Assembly (NCBI GenBank): GCA_900546065.1
Contig: URBK01000020.1
Span: 1 to 45,652, forward strand
Direction of reading: 5' to 3'
DNA length: 45,652 nt
DNA from: an uncultured Alistipes sp.
GTDB taxonomy: Bacteria > Bacteroidota > Bacteroidia > Bacteroidales > Rikenellaceae
Shown piece after piece: positions 25,829-35,061 of this stretch; positions within the stretch are counted from its first letter, which is position 1, and each line of letters opens with the position of its first letter. A model generated the notes under the pieces. It searched no databases and was not told the origin of the DNA. It saw only the letters and a program-made list of their open reading frames with translations. Both the position numbers and the translations under genes were made by a program.

Positions 25829-25978
25829 CGGATTATTTTACGAAATACGGCGTTTTGTTTCGAAACTTAACCTCTTTGTCACGCCCCGCCGCCGCGCGCA
25901 GTATTAAATTTGCGTTAACAGATCGTTACCTTTACGTTAATGTTGCGCCGCGGCCGAGGTCTTGTGGATCATGAGCCG

Positions 25979-25986
25979 TAACTTTG
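25979..25986 (+). promoter_or_regulatory. -7 promoter element (TAACTTTG) for the phosphate transporter
   Basis: Exact TAnnTTTG, 55 bases upstream of the start codon. A CTTG lies 14 bases before it. The rest of the 310-base divergent spacer shows nothing else. Confidence 0.6.
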
Positions 25987-26041
25987 AGGTGCTTTTCGCG
26001 GGGGCGCGCGAGCCTCCACGACCATATTAAACGACTCAGCT

Positions 26042-28279
26042 ATGAGCGAAATATACACCATCGCCATCGTCATTCTGGCAATTCTGGCCATCTCGGGCCT
26101 CTACGTCGGCGTCACCAACGACGCCGTCAACTTCCTCAACTCGGCCATCGGCTCCAAGGTCGCCGGAATGAAGGTCATACTCACCGTCGCATCCGTCGGC
26201 ATACTCCTCGGCGTAATATCCTCCAGCGGAATGATGGAGGTGGCCCGAAACGGAATGTTCAACCCCTCGATGTTCACATTCCACGAGGTCATGACACTCT
26301 ACATAGCCGTCATGTTCGCAAACGTCATCCTGCTCGACATCTACAACTCGATGGGTCTGCCTACATCCACAACCGTATCGCTCATATTCTGCCTTCTGGG
26401 CTCGGCCGTGGCCGTATCGGGCTACAAGATAGCGACACACCCCCAGCTGCTGCTCACCGACATCGGCGAGTTCATCAACACAACACGCGCGATGGGTATA
26501 ATATCGGCCATACTCCTCTCGGTAGTCATAGCCTTCACGTGCGGTACAATCATGATGTGGATCTCGCGCCTCATATTCTCGTTCCGGTACATGGCCGTCT
26601 TCCGCCGCTTCGGCGCCCTCTGGTGCGGGGCATCGCTCACCGCAATCGTCTACTTCGCCCTATTCAAGGCCCTCAAGTTCGTCATCGACGGCACGCCATT
26701 CGTCGAGTGGATAGACCGCAACCTGCTGCTGGCGATATTCCTCTGCTGGGTGGCATGTTCCGTGCTGCTGGCGTTCCTCCAGCTCTTCCGCATCAACATC
26801 CTGCGCCTTACGATCCTCTCGGGAACATTCGCCCTCGCGCTCGCATTCGCCGGAAACGACCTTGTGAACTTCATCGGCGTACCCATCGCGGGCTTCGACG
26901 CCTACTCGGTCGCACGCGCCGAGGGCTCGACCGACATAATGATGTCGGCCCTGAACGACAACATCCCCGCAAACATGCTCTTCATGCTCTCGGCCGGCGT
27001 CATCATGATACTCACGCTCTGGACCTCGCGCAAGGCCATGCACGTAACCGAGACCGAGATATCGCTCTCCTCGCAGGCCAATGAGGACGAGTCGCGCTAC
27101 GGATCGAACCTCTTCTCGCGCAGCATCGTCCGCGCCGCCCTCAACGTCTCGGGCGCCGTCGACCGCGTCACGCCCGACTTCGTCAAGCGCTTCGTCGCAC
27201 GGCGATTCGAATACACCGACATCGAGCACAGCGGAGCCCCCTACGACATGATCCGCGCAACGGTAAACCTCACCACATCCGCACTGCTCATATCGCTCGC
27301 AACGTCGCTCAAACTCCCCCTCTCGACCACATACGTATGTTTCATGGTGGCGATGGGATCGTCGCTCGCCGACAAGGCGTGGGGACGCGAAAGCGCCGTC
27401 TACCGCATCACGGGCGTCATGACCGTAATCGTCGGCTGGTTCTCTACGGCCATCGGCGGATTCATCATAGCCCTCGCAACGGGTCTACTACTCATCTGGG
27501 GCGGCAACGTGGCATTCGTCATCATAACCGTCGTATGCCTCTACATGCTCCTCAAGAGCAACTTCTCGTTCAAGGCCAAGAAGGAGCCCGTACAGCAGGA
27601 GAAGGTCGAGGAACGCGACGCCGTCGACACCATCGTCGAGGAGGTGTGCCGCATGATGAAGCTCGCAACGCAGATCTACGACCGCACCCTTGTCGCCGTA
27701 TTCAAGGAGAACCGCAAGGCCCTCAAGGAGCTTATACGCGAGTCGGACGACATATACGAGCAGAGCCGCAAGCTCAAATATTCGCTCATGCCCACGCTGC
27801 GCCGCCTCAAGGGCTCGGGACTCGAACTCTCGCTCTACTACGTGCAGGTGGTCGACTACCTGAGCGAGATAGCCAAGGCGCTGGTACACATCACACGCCC
27901 CGCATACGAACACATAGACAACAACCACGAGGGTCTCTCGCGCGAACAGACATCCGACCTGATGCGCATAAACGACGAGGTGGCCGAGATATACGGCAGC
28001 ATCAACCGCATGCTCACCACCAACGACTTCTCGGAGATAGACACCGTGCTCATCATGCGTGACGACCTGTTCGAACGCATCGCCGCCACCATCAAGTCGG
28101 AGCTTATGCGTATAAACGAGGGCGAGGGCAACACCAAGGCCAGCATGCTATACCTCACCGTCCTGAGCGAGACCAAGACCATGATCCTGCAGGCGCGCAA
28201 CCTGCTCAAGGCCCAGCGTTACTTCCTCGAGCATGCGGGCGTGGTGAAGAACACCTTCCGCTACAACCGCAACGCCTAA
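26042..28279 (+). CDS. PiT inorganic phosphate transporter fused to a PhoU-like domain
   Basis: A 745-residue inner-membrane phosphate/cation symporter. The two PiT signature repeats are visible: VGVTNDAVNFLNSAIGSK near the N-terminus and AFAGNDLVNFIGVPIAG in the middle, plus LPLSTTYVCFMVAMGSSLAD. About 10-12 membrane segments end near residue 520. From about 540 to 745 the protein is soluble and helical, rich in charged residues (EVCRMMKLATQIYDRTLVAVF; LKALVHITRPAYEH-type segments), consistent with a fused PhoU-like bundle. This fusion is common in Bacteroidota and probably couples transport to phosphate sensing. The gene stands alone. Confidence 0.92.
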   Translation: MSEIYTIAIVILAILAISGLYVGVTNDAVNFLNSAIGSKVAGMKVILTVASVGILLGVISSSGMMEVARNGMFNPSMFTFHEVMTLYIAVMFANVILLDIYNSMGLPTSTTVSLIFCLLGSAVAVSGYKIATHPQLLLTDIGEFINTTRAMGIISAILLSVVIAFTCGTIMMWISRLIFSFRYMAVFRRFGALWCGASLTAIVYFALFKALKFVIDGTPFVEWIDRNLLLAIFLCWVACSVLLAFLQLFRINILRLTILSGTFALALAFAGNDLVNFIGVPIAGFDAYSVARAEGSTDIMMSALNDNIPANMLFMLSAGVIMILTLWTSRKAMHVTETEISLSSQANEDESRYGSNLFSRSIVRAALNVSGAVDRVTPDFVKRFVARRFEYTDIEHSGAPYDMIRATVNLTTSALLISLATSLKLPLSTTYVCFMVAMGSSLADKAWGRESAVYRITGVMTVIVGWFSTAIGGFIIALATGLLLIWGGNVAFVIITVVCLYMLLKSNFSFKAKKEPVQQEKVEERDAVDTIVEEVCRMMKLATQIYDRTLVAVFKENRKALKELIRESDDIYEQSRKLKYSLMPTLRRLKGSGLELSLYYVQVVDYLSEIAKALVHITRPAYEHIDNNHEGLSREQTSDLMRINDEVAEIYGSINRMLTTNDFSEIDTVLIMRDDLFERIAATIKSELMRINEGEGNTKASMLYLTVLSETKTMILQARNLLKAQRYFLEHAGVVKNTFRYNRNA

Positions 28280-28282
28280 CGG

Positions 28283-28420
28283 GGGCCGAGCGAAGGGGCA
28301 TAGCGAAGGAGAACAGAGAGAGAAGGAGACGAGAGAGAGAGGAAAGAGGGTGACGAGTGAAAGGGCCGAGCCGTAAGATAGAGACGAGAGTTAAAGTGAG
28401 AGGGAAACATAGAAAAGAAT
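28283..28420. other. Purine-rich stretch after the phosphate transporter
   Basis: About 140 bases of mainly A and G on the plus strand (GAGAGAGAGGAAAGAGGG and similar), unlike the surrounding coding sequence. No reading frame of interest. Confidence 0.7.
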
Positions 28421-28422
28421 AA

Positions 28423-28458
28423 AAACAAGCCGCAGAGCATAAACTCTGCGGCTTGTTT
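28423..28458. terminator. Bidirectional terminator between PiT and GH43 genes
   Basis: A perfect 15-bp stem (AAACAAGCCGCAGAG with its complement) and 6-base loop; the T-rich ends serve both convergent genes. Confidence 0.85.
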
Positions 28459-28490
28459 CCTGTTGACGGGTCGCTCCGTTGTTCGACCCG

Positions 28491-29465
28491 TTATTTGAGT
28501 TTGTCGCGGCCGACGCCCTCGAAGGTCATCTTCACGGGCAGGATATCGCCGTTCTCGTCGAACTCCAGAAGGTCGATGCACGTAACGCGGTCGTTGCCGT
28601 CGGTCGAACCCAGAGGGTGACGGTGATAGACGATATAATACTTGCCGCTGCGGGGGTTGTGCAGCACGGAGTGGTGACCCGCACCCGTAGCCACATTCTC
28701 ATCCGTGCGCAGGATCACGCCCTTGCGCACGAAGGGGCCCAGCGGGTTGTCCGACACGGCATAGGCCACACGATAGTCGGGGCCTGTCCAGCCGCCCTCC
28801 GACCACATGAAGTAATACTTGCCGTCGCGGATGAACATGAACGGCCCCTCGACATAACCCTCGGGCGTAACCTCCTTGAAGGTCTCGCCGTCGTCGAAGG
28901 GGACGAACCCGCGCAGGTCGTCACGCAGCTTGGCGACATTGCAGTGGCGCCAGCCGCCGTAATACATGTAGAGCGTGCCGTCCTTGTCCTTGAATACGAA
29001 CTGGTCGATGGGCTGCGCGCCGTTGATGATCTCACCGATAAGGGGCTTGCCCAGATAGTCCTCGAACGGCCCTGCGGGGTTGTCCGCCACGGCTACGCCT
29101 ATGCCGCCGATCTCGCCCTCATGCACGTCGTTCGCACCGAAGAAGAGATAATACTTTCCATCCTTCTCTATGGCGGCGGGGGCCCACAACGCACGCCGCA
29201 GCCACTTTATGCGCGACGAGTCGATGATACGCTCATGCTTGGTCCACTTCACCAGATCCTTCGACGAGAAGGCGTCGAAGAACAGCTGATCGTCAAATGG
29301 TGCCGAATAGGTGGGATAGATCCAATAGGTGTTGCCGAAGACCACACCCTCGGGGTCGGCATAGCGCCCCTCGAATATGGGGTTGCCGCTCCGCTTCTGC
29401 CCGTATGAGGCCACCGTACACAACACTGCCGCGGCCGCCAGAATCACTCTTGCTCTGATTTTCAT
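28491..29465 (-). CDS. Secreted GH43-family glycoside hydrolase
   Basis: 324 residues from the ATG at 29465, which gives a good signal peptide (to ASYGQ, about residue 23); a start four codons earlier is possible. The five-bladed propeller family's acid residues can be placed: Asp in RYADPEG (base), Asp in PIDQFVF (pKa modulator) and Glu in YVEGPFMF (acid). Other blade sequences include YYLFFGANDV, YMWSEGG-like and VLHNPRSGKYYIVYHRH. GH43 enzymes are mainly arabinofuranosidases and xylosidases; the exact substrate cannot be told. It lies 42 bases after an M3 peptidase gene and may be co-transcribed with it. Confidence 0.88.
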   Translation of the reverse strand: MKIRARVILAAAAVLCTVASYGQKRSGNPIFEGRYADPEGVVFGNTYWIYPTYSAPFDDQLFFDAFSSKDLVKWTKHERIIDSSRIKWLRRALWAPAAIEKDGKYYLFFGANDVHEGEIGGIGVAVADNPAGPFEDYLGKPLIGEIINGAQPIDQFVFKDKDGTLYMYYGGWRHCNVAKLRDDLRGFVPFDDGETFKEVTPEGYVEGPFMFIRDGKYYFMWSEGGWTGPDYRVAYAVSDNPLGPFVRKGVILRTDENVATGAGHHSVLHNPRSGKYYIVYHRHPLGSTDGNDRVTCIDLLEFDENGDILPVKMTFEGVGRDKLK

Positions 29466-29507
29466 CTCTCTATACACTTATTTTTGGGTTTTAATTCTTT
29501 TCGGGGT

Positions 29508-31625
29508 TTACTTCTTTTCGGGTTTTGTCTCTTCGGTATCCTCCGTGCCGCCATTCTCCGTGCCGATACCCATCTCGCGGATAAGGGCCTCGGTGGCGGG
29601 ACGGTGGCCGCGGAACTCGACATATATATCCATCGCGGGGCGCTGGTCGCCCTGTTCGAGCAGATGGCGGAAGGCTGCGGCCGTAGCGCGGTCGAAGATG
29701 CCCCGCTCGCGGAAGAGCGAGAAGGCGTCGGCCGCCAGCACCTCAGACCACTTGTAACCGTAATAACCCGCCGCATAGCCCCCGGCGAAGATATGGGTGA
29801 AGGATGTGCTCATGGCCGTATGCTCCACCGCGGGAATGACCTGCACCGAGCGTGCCGCCTCGCGTTCGAACGCCTCGACCGAGCCGCTCCACGCCCCGCG
29901 GAGCGTATGCCACGCCATGTCGATAAGACCGAACGACACCTGACGCACGTTGGCATAGGCCGCAAGGTAGTTCTTCGCCGCAACGATGCGCCCGACAAGG
30001 TCAGCGGGTATGCGCTCGCCCGTCTGGTAGTGCTCGGCCCAGAGGTCGAGATACTCCTTCTCCGTGGCCCAATACTCCATCATCTGCGACGGCAGCTCCA
30101 CGAAGTCGCGGCAGACGTTGGTGCCGTTCAGAGACTCGTACTCCCCGCGTGCCAGCATCCCGTGCAGCGCATGTCCGAATTCGTGCAGCAGTGTCGTCAG
30201 CTCGTCGAACGTAAGCAGCGAGGGTGCCGAGGCCGTCGGCCGCGTGAAGTTCATCACCAGCGACACCAGAGGCCGCGTCTCGACGCCGTCGGCCGTGCGG
30301 CTCGTGCCGCGGAACTCGGTCATCCACGCCCCCGACCGCTTCGACGCGCGGGGGAAGAAGTCGAGATACAACACCGCAAGGAAGCTCCCGTCGGCATCCG
30401 TCACCTCGTAGGCCTCCACGTCGGGATGGTAGACATCGACACCCTCGGCGCGTGTGAAATGGAGTCCGTAGAGCCGCTCCGCCAGCAGGAAGACGCCACG
30501 CACCACATTATCCAGACGCAGGTAGGGTTTCACCTGCTCGTCATCCACGGCGTAGTGCGCCGACTTGTAACGTTCGGTATAGTATGCCCAGTCCCACGGC
30601 ATCATCTCCGAGGTCAGCCCCTGCTCGCGCGCATAGGCCGCGACCGTCTCCACATCGCGATGCGCCCATGAGAGCGTCGCCGTGCGCAGCTCCTCCAGAA
30701 ACGACCGCACCGCCGCCGTCGACCCCGCCATACGCTCCGCCAGAACATAGTCGGCATAGGTGTCGTAGCCCAGCAGCCGCGCTATGCGGCCGCGAAGCGT
30801 CACGATGCGTTCGATAAGGGGCCCGTTGTCCCACTCGCCCCCCAGAGCACGCGAATTATAGGCGCGGTAGAGCCGCTCCTTGATCCCGCGCTGCGACGAG
30901 TAGGTCATGAAGGGGAGGTAACTCGGGGTCTTGAGCGTCACCGTCCATCCCTTCTCGCCGCGCGCCGCGGCATCCGCCGCCATCATCTCGCGCACGAACT
31001 CCGGAAGCTCCGCTACCTGCTCCGCGTCGGTTATGTTCACCGCGAAGGCATTCGTTGCATCCAGAGCGTTGCGGCCGAAGCGGAGCGTCGCGGCCGAGAG
31101 TTCCTCGGTATATTGTCTGTAAAGTGCCTTATCCTCGTCCGAGAGGGCAGCGCCCGAACGGACGAAACCCTTATATGTCTGCTCCAGAAGACGTATGTCC
31201 GTCTCCGAGAGGCCCTCGCGCGGGCCCTCCCACACCGCCTTCACACGGGCGAAAAGCCCCGCGTCGAGCCCTATGTCGTTACTCAGGGCCGTCAGCGCGG
31301 GCTGCACGCGTTCGGCAACCTCCTCCATCTCGTCCGAGGTATCGGCCTCGCGCAGGTTGAAAAAGAGGCCCGAGACGCGCTCCAGAAGCGCACCCTGACG
31401 CTCCAGCGCCGCAACCGTATTCTCAAAGGTCGCGGGCGCGGCATTCGACGCTATGGCCGCAACCTCCGCACGCGAGACCGCGATAGCCGCCTCGAAGGCC
31501 GGAAGGTAATCCCCGACGCCTATACGCGAAAAGGGAGGCGTCGCATGGGGCGTATGCCACTCCTCAAGAAGGGGATTGCGCCGCTGCGCACCCTCTGTCA
31601 TATTATTGTCGTTGTCGCAATTCAT
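29508..31625 (-). CDS. Cytoplasmic M3-family metallopeptidase (oligopeptidase/Dcp-like)
   Basis: 705 residues and no signal peptide. A thimet-oligopeptidase/Dcp fold with HEFGH at 481-485 in TTLLHEFGHALHGML, the downstream glutamate in the FVELPSQMMEYW block, and HIFAGGYAAGYYGYKWSEVLAADAF near the C-terminus. It probably degrades short peptides or releases dipeptides in the cytoplasm. Its ATG overlaps the stop of the upstream M3 gene by four bases (ATGA), so the two are translationally coupled paralogues. The C-terminal 30 residues are acidic/lysine-rich and low in complexity. Confidence 0.93.
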   Translation of the reverse strand: MNCDNDNNMTEGAQRRNPLLEEWHTPHATPPFSRIGVGDYLPAFEAAIAVSRAEVAAIASNAAPATFENTVAALERQGALLERVSGLFFNLREADTSDEMEEVAERVQPALTALSNDIGLDAGLFARVKAVWEGPREGLSETDIRLLEQTYKGFVRSGAALSDEDKALYRQYTEELSAATLRFGRNALDATNAFAVNITDAEQVAELPEFVREMMAADAAARGEKGWTVTLKTPSYLPFMTYSSQRGIKERLYRAYNSRALGGEWDNGPLIERIVTLRGRIARLLGYDTYADYVLAERMAGSTAAVRSFLEELRTATLSWAHRDVETVAAYAREQGLTSEMMPWDWAYYTERYKSAHYAVDDEQVKPYLRLDNVVRGVFLLAERLYGLHFTRAEGVDVYHPDVEAYEVTDADGSFLAVLYLDFFPRASKRSGAWMTEFRGTSRTADGVETRPLVSLVMNFTRPTASAPSLLTFDELTTLLHEFGHALHGMLARGEYESLNGTNVCRDFVELPSQMMEYWATEKEYLDLWAEHYQTGERIPADLVGRIVAAKNYLAAYANVRQVSFGLIDMAWHTLRGAWSGSVEAFEREAARSVQVIPAVEHTAMSTSFTHIFAGGYAAGYYGYKWSEVLAADAFSLFRERGIFDRATAAAFRHLLEQGDQRPAMDIYVEFRGHRPATEALIREMGIGTENGGTEDTEETKPEKK

Positions 31626-33955
31626 ATTCTCTTCATATTATTCGTTACCTCGGCCTCATCCTCTGCCGTAAGGCCCAAAGCCGCCAGAGAGTCGGCCTCG
31701 CGCAGGCGTGCCAGCGAGTCGGCCGCACGCGCCTCGGCACGCTCGCGGCGCGACCGCTCGGCCCGTGCCCGTGCCTGCGCACGCGTATCCACGACGCCCA
31801 CATCCAGTCGGAGTGTATCCGTCCCGGCCGAAGGTACGTCCTCGATAAATCCACGGGCGCGAAGCAGCGCCTTGTCGTCGGGATCGGCCCCGCGGAAGGC
31901 ACGGTACATATCCATACCGCTGCGGCTGCCGCCGCGCAAGAGGATCTCGCGGCGGAAACGCTCCGCCACGTCGCGGCTCAGCAAATCGCCGCTCTCGACA
32001 AAGGCTTGGAAGGCATCCTTGTCCAGAACCTCAGCCCAGATATAGAAGTAATATCCCGAGGCATAGCCGCCGTCGAAGATATGGCTGAAATAGGGATAGC
32101 GGTAGCGCGGCGCGATCTGCGGGATAAGTCCCCTCTTTACGGTAAGCGCCTCACGCTCGAAGGCGTTCACGTCGCCCACCTCGCCGTCCGTCAGCGAGTG
32201 TATATCCATATCCGAGAGCGCCGCCGCCACAAGCTCCGTAGTCGTGAAACCCGTATTGAAGAGGCGGCTGCGCTCGATGCGCTCGATCATCTCCTCGGGC
32301 ATCACCTCGCCCGTGCGGTAGTTGACGGCATACTGTCGCAGCAGCTCGGGCGACAGCGCCCAGTTCTCCATTATCTGCGACGGCAGCTCCACGAAGTCAC
32401 CCTCGACCTCCGACAGGCCGCGATAACGCACCTCCGAGAAGAGGCAGTGCAGCGCATGCCCGAACTCGTGGAAGAGCGTCTGCGTCTCGTCCAGCGACAG
32501 CAGCGCCGGCGTGCGGCCCGACGGCGGCGTGAAGTTGCATACGACGCTCACGGCAGGGCCCTGACGCCGCCCCTCGCTGTCGTACAAGGGCTCAGTGAAG
32601 GTGCCGCACCACGCGCCCCCCTGCTTGCCCGCACGCGGATGGAAGTCGAAATAGAGGATGCCGAGCGTCGTGTCGTCCGTATCGAGCACCTCGTATGCCT
32701 CGCACTCCTCGTTGTAGAGGGGCACCGTAACGGGTCGGAACGTAATCCCGTACAAGCGGTTGGCAAGGAAGAAGATACCGCCCTTGACGTTGTCCAGCGA
32801 CAGGTAGTCGCGCACCTTGCTCTCCGAGATGTCATACTCGGCCTCGCGCACCTTCTCGGCATAGTACCACCAGTCCCACGGCTCCAGCGTCGCCTCGCTC
32901 CCCTCGTCGCGCCGCAGCAGCGGCTCCATACGCTCCACCTCGGCACGCGCACGCTCCAGAGCCGGTGTCCAGATCTCATCCAGAACGGCATAGACGGCCT
33001 CGGGCGTGCCCGCCATCTCGTCCGCCGTGACATAGGCCGCATAGCTGTCGTAGCCCAGCAGACGGGCCTTCTCGCTGCGCAGACGCGCCATCTCCGACAC
33101 CACGGCCTTGTTGTCGTGTTCGTCGTCGTGGTTGCACCGCGTAAGGTAGGCCTCGTATATCTCGCGCCGCAGCGCGCGGTTCTTCGCATAGGTAAGGAAG
33201 GGGATCATACTCGGCTTGTCGAGAGTGAAGATATAGCGTCCCTTGCGGCCGCGGGCCTCGCCCGCGTCCAGAGCCGCATCCCGCACCGTCAGCGGAAGCC
33301 CCACAAGGCTGTCCACGGCAACCTCCAGCGTGTAGGCATTGTTCTCAGCAAGAAGATTCTCCGCAAAGGTCACCGACAACTCCGAAAGGCGTGAGTTTAT
33401 CTGCTTGAGGCGCTGCTTCTGCTCCGCCGAAAGCAATGCCCCCGCCCGCACGAACCCGTCGTAGGTCTTCTCCGTCAGCCGCAGCTGCTCGGCCGTAAGC
33501 CCCGCAGACATACGGCCATCATAAACCTCACGCACCTTCGCAAAGAGCGCGTCGTTCATCATAATGGCGTCATAGTGAGCCGTCATCAGCGGCGACATCC
33601 GTGCCGCCACCGCCTGCATCTCCTCATTGGTGTCGGCCGCGTTCAGCATGCCGAAAATAGTCCACGCACGCGACAGGATACGGCCCGAATTGTCATACGC
33701 CGCAATCACGTTGTCGAACGTCGGGCGCTCCTTCAACGTGACGATGGCGTCGATCTGCTCGTTGTGCAGCGACATGCCCTGCTCCAGCGCCGGCGCAAAA
33801 TTCCCCGTCGAGATACGGTCGAAGGGCGGCACCCCGAAGGGCGTATCCCACGTCTCGACCAGAAGCTGATTCTCCGTCTCGGTCGTCTTACGGTTGCACG
33901 AAGTAAATGTCATGGCCAAAATCAATGTAAACGATAATCCCAATATTCCTCTCAT
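31622..33955 (-). CDS. Lipoprotein M3-family metallopeptidase
   Basis: 777 residues from the ATG at 33955. The longer frame upstream includes the promoter, so it is excluded. A lipoprotein signal peptide ends MTFTSC (Cys about residue 20). The M3 domain has HEFGHALHCLF (HEFGH at 496-500), DFVELPSQIMENW, and SHIFDGGYASGYYFYIWAEVL, as in its neighbour. The two paralogues are therefore probably placed on opposite sides of the inner membrane: this one in the periplasm, the other in the cytoplasm. After the usual domain end (about residue 705) comes a charged, Ala/Arg/Glu-rich tail of about 65 residues (QARARAERSRRERAEARAAD), probably a coiled coil, absent from the other copy. Confidence 0.92.
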   Translation of the reverse strand: MRGILGLSFTLILAMTFTSCNRKTTETENQLLVETWDTPFGVPPFDRISTGNFAPALEQGMSLHNEQIDAIVTLKERPTFDNVIAAYDNSGRILSRAWTIFGMLNAADTNEEMQAVAARMSPLMTAHYDAIMMNDALFAKVREVYDGRMSAGLTAEQLRLTEKTYDGFVRAGALLSAEQKQRLKQINSRLSELSVTFAENLLAENNAYTLEVAVDSLVGLPLTVRDAALDAGEARGRKGRYIFTLDKPSMIPFLTYAKNRALRREIYEAYLTRCNHDDEHDNKAVVSEMARLRSEKARLLGYDSYAAYVTADEMAGTPEAVYAVLDEIWTPALERARAEVERMEPLLRRDEGSEATLEPWDWWYYAEKVREAEYDISESKVRDYLSLDNVKGGIFFLANRLYGITFRPVTVPLYNEECEAYEVLDTDDTTLGILYFDFHPRAGKQGGAWCGTFTEPLYDSEGRRQGPAVSVVCNFTPPSGRTPALLSLDETQTLFHEFGHALHCLFSEVRYRGLSEVEGDFVELPSQIMENWALSPELLRQYAVNYRTGEVMPEEMIERIERSRLFNTGFTTTELVAAALSDMDIHSLTDGEVGDVNAFEREALTVKRGLIPQIAPRYRYPYFSHIFDGGYASGYYFYIWAEVLDKDAFQAFVESGDLLSRDVAERFRREILLRGGSRSGMDMYRAFRGADPDDKALLRARGFIEDVPSAGTDTLRLDVGVVDTRAQARARAERSRRERAEARAADSLARLREADSLAALGLTAEDEAEVTNNMKRI

Positions 33956-33993
33956 AGATACACTTTTTTGCGGCCGGCAGCGCGGCCCGACTA

Positions 33994-34009
33994 CAAAAAT
34001 ACAAAAATA
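33994..34009 (-). promoter_or_regulatory. Two adjacent -7 elements for the M3 peptidase operon
   Basis: Minus-strand TATTTTTG occurs at 33994-34001 and again at 34002-34009, both exact, 40-50 bases from the ATG. No TTTG at -33. Confidence 0.5.
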
Positions 34010-34131
34010 TACCGTTTCGCCCGCATCGGCCGCCACCGATTCTTCCCTTCACTTCCCGCGCACGGGTCTCGACATTCGGCCGCATAATAAAAGTATAATC
34101 ACCGCACAGCCCGTCGAAACAGGGTATTTGA

Positions 34132-34163
34132 TTTGCAGCGCCGCCATGCTTTCGTTGTTTTTG
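34132..34163 (+). promoter_or_regulatory. Degenerate upstream copy of the promoter repeat
   Basis: TTTG (34132-34135), 20 bases, then TGTTTTTG (34156-34163), with GCTTTC-GTTGTTTTT matching the end of the full repeat. It joins directly to the intact copy. The -7 box has G in place of A, as in the distal copy near 38976. Confidence 0.45.
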
Positions 34164-34252
34164 ACTTCGTCTTAAACAGGATGCGCCTCGGCATAACCAA
34201 ATCCGGGAACGGAGTTTCCGATTTGTTTCTGCTCTCGGCTTTCACTATCTTT
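34163..34252 (+). repeat. Promoter-bearing repeat (90-bp form) upstream of rsmE
   Basis: Begins GACTTCGTCTTAAACAGG, continues GATGCGCCTCGGCAT, has a central imperfect dyad (CAAATCCGG ... TTTCCGATTTG), and ends CTCTCGGCTTTCACTATCTTT. The outer 38 and 30 or so bases match the 80-bp units at 38817-38976, but the core is different and about 10 bases longer. Confidence 0.85.
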
Positions 34253-34253
34253 G
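34222..34253 (+). promoter_or_regulatory. Consensus promoter of rsmE inside the repeat
   Basis: TTTG (34222-34225), 20 bases, TATCTTTG (34246-34253): a full consensus match, 28 bases before the start codon. The -33 TTTG is the right arm of the repeat's dyad. Confidence 0.85.
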
Positions 34254-34281
34254 CCGCAACAAGCATCAACCCACAACAGCA

Positions 34282-34992
34282 ATGCAACTATTCTACGCCC
34301 CCGACATCGTTCCGCCCCTGCATACGCTCGGCGAGGAGGAGTCGAAACATTGCGTCCGCGTGCTGCGCATGGGCGCGGGCGACACGCTCCACCTGACCGA
34401 CGGCCGCGGCACGCTCTACCGCGCCCGCATCGTCGAGGCCGCACCCAAACACTGCACCGTCGAGGTCGTGGAGACAATCCCCGACTACGAACGACTCCCA
34501 TATACGCTCACAATGGCCGTAGCCCCCACAAAGAATATCGACCGTTTCGAGTGGTTCCTCGAAAAGGCCGTCGAGGTGGGCGTAACGCGCATCGTGCCCC
34601 TCAGGTGCGACCACAGCGAGCGACGCTCCATAAACGACGAGCGCGCCCGCCGTATTGTCGTCTCGGCCATGAAACAGTCGCTCAAGGCCTTCCTGCCGCA
34701 GCTCGACCCCATGACGCGCTTCGCCGACCTGGTGGCCTCGACGTCCGCGCCCGTGCGCCTCATCGCCCACTGCGCCGAGAGCCCCGATGAGAAGATATAC
34801 CTTCCCCGCGCCGTCGGCAAGGGCATAGAGTCGGTCATCATGATAGGCCCCGAAGGGGACTTCTCGCCCGAGGAGATAGCCCTCGCCGCCCGCAACGGCT
34901 TCCGCGCCGTGACCCTCGGCCGCCAGCGCCTCCGCACCGAAACCGCCGCCGTCGCCGCCGTCGTCATGACATCCGTCGCAAATAATCTTTAA
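34282..34992 (+). CDS. rsmE: 16S rRNA (uracil(1498)-N3)-methyltransferase
   Basis: Methylates U1498 of 16S rRNA using SAM in the cytoplasm. 236 residues, standard for RsmE. An N-terminal PUA-like part has HCVRVLRMGAGDTLHLTDGRG. The SPOUT methyltransferase part has KNIDRFEWFLEKAVEVGV, the SAM-binding knot IGPEGDFSPEEI, and LGRQRLRTETA near the C-terminus, all diagnostic. The gene stands alone behind a repeat-borne promoter and is convergent with a TonB-dependent receptor gene 69 bases downstream. Confidence 0.97.
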   Translation: MQLFYAPDIVPPLHTLGEEESKHCVRVLRMGAGDTLHLTDGRGTLYRARIVEAAPKHCTVEVVETIPDYERLPYTLTMAVAPTKNIDRFEWFLEKAVEVGVTRIVPLRCDHSERRSINDERARRIVVSAMKQSLKAFLPQLDPMTRFADLVASTSAPVRLIAHCAESPDEKIYLPRAVGKGIESVIMIGPEGDFSPEEIALAARNGFRAVTLGRQRLRTETAAVAAVVMTSVANNL

Positions 34993-35061
34993 TTGATTTT
35001 ACACCCGATACGGCGGCAAGATAATCTCCGCCCTACGCACTGTCACCGCATTCACGGCCGG

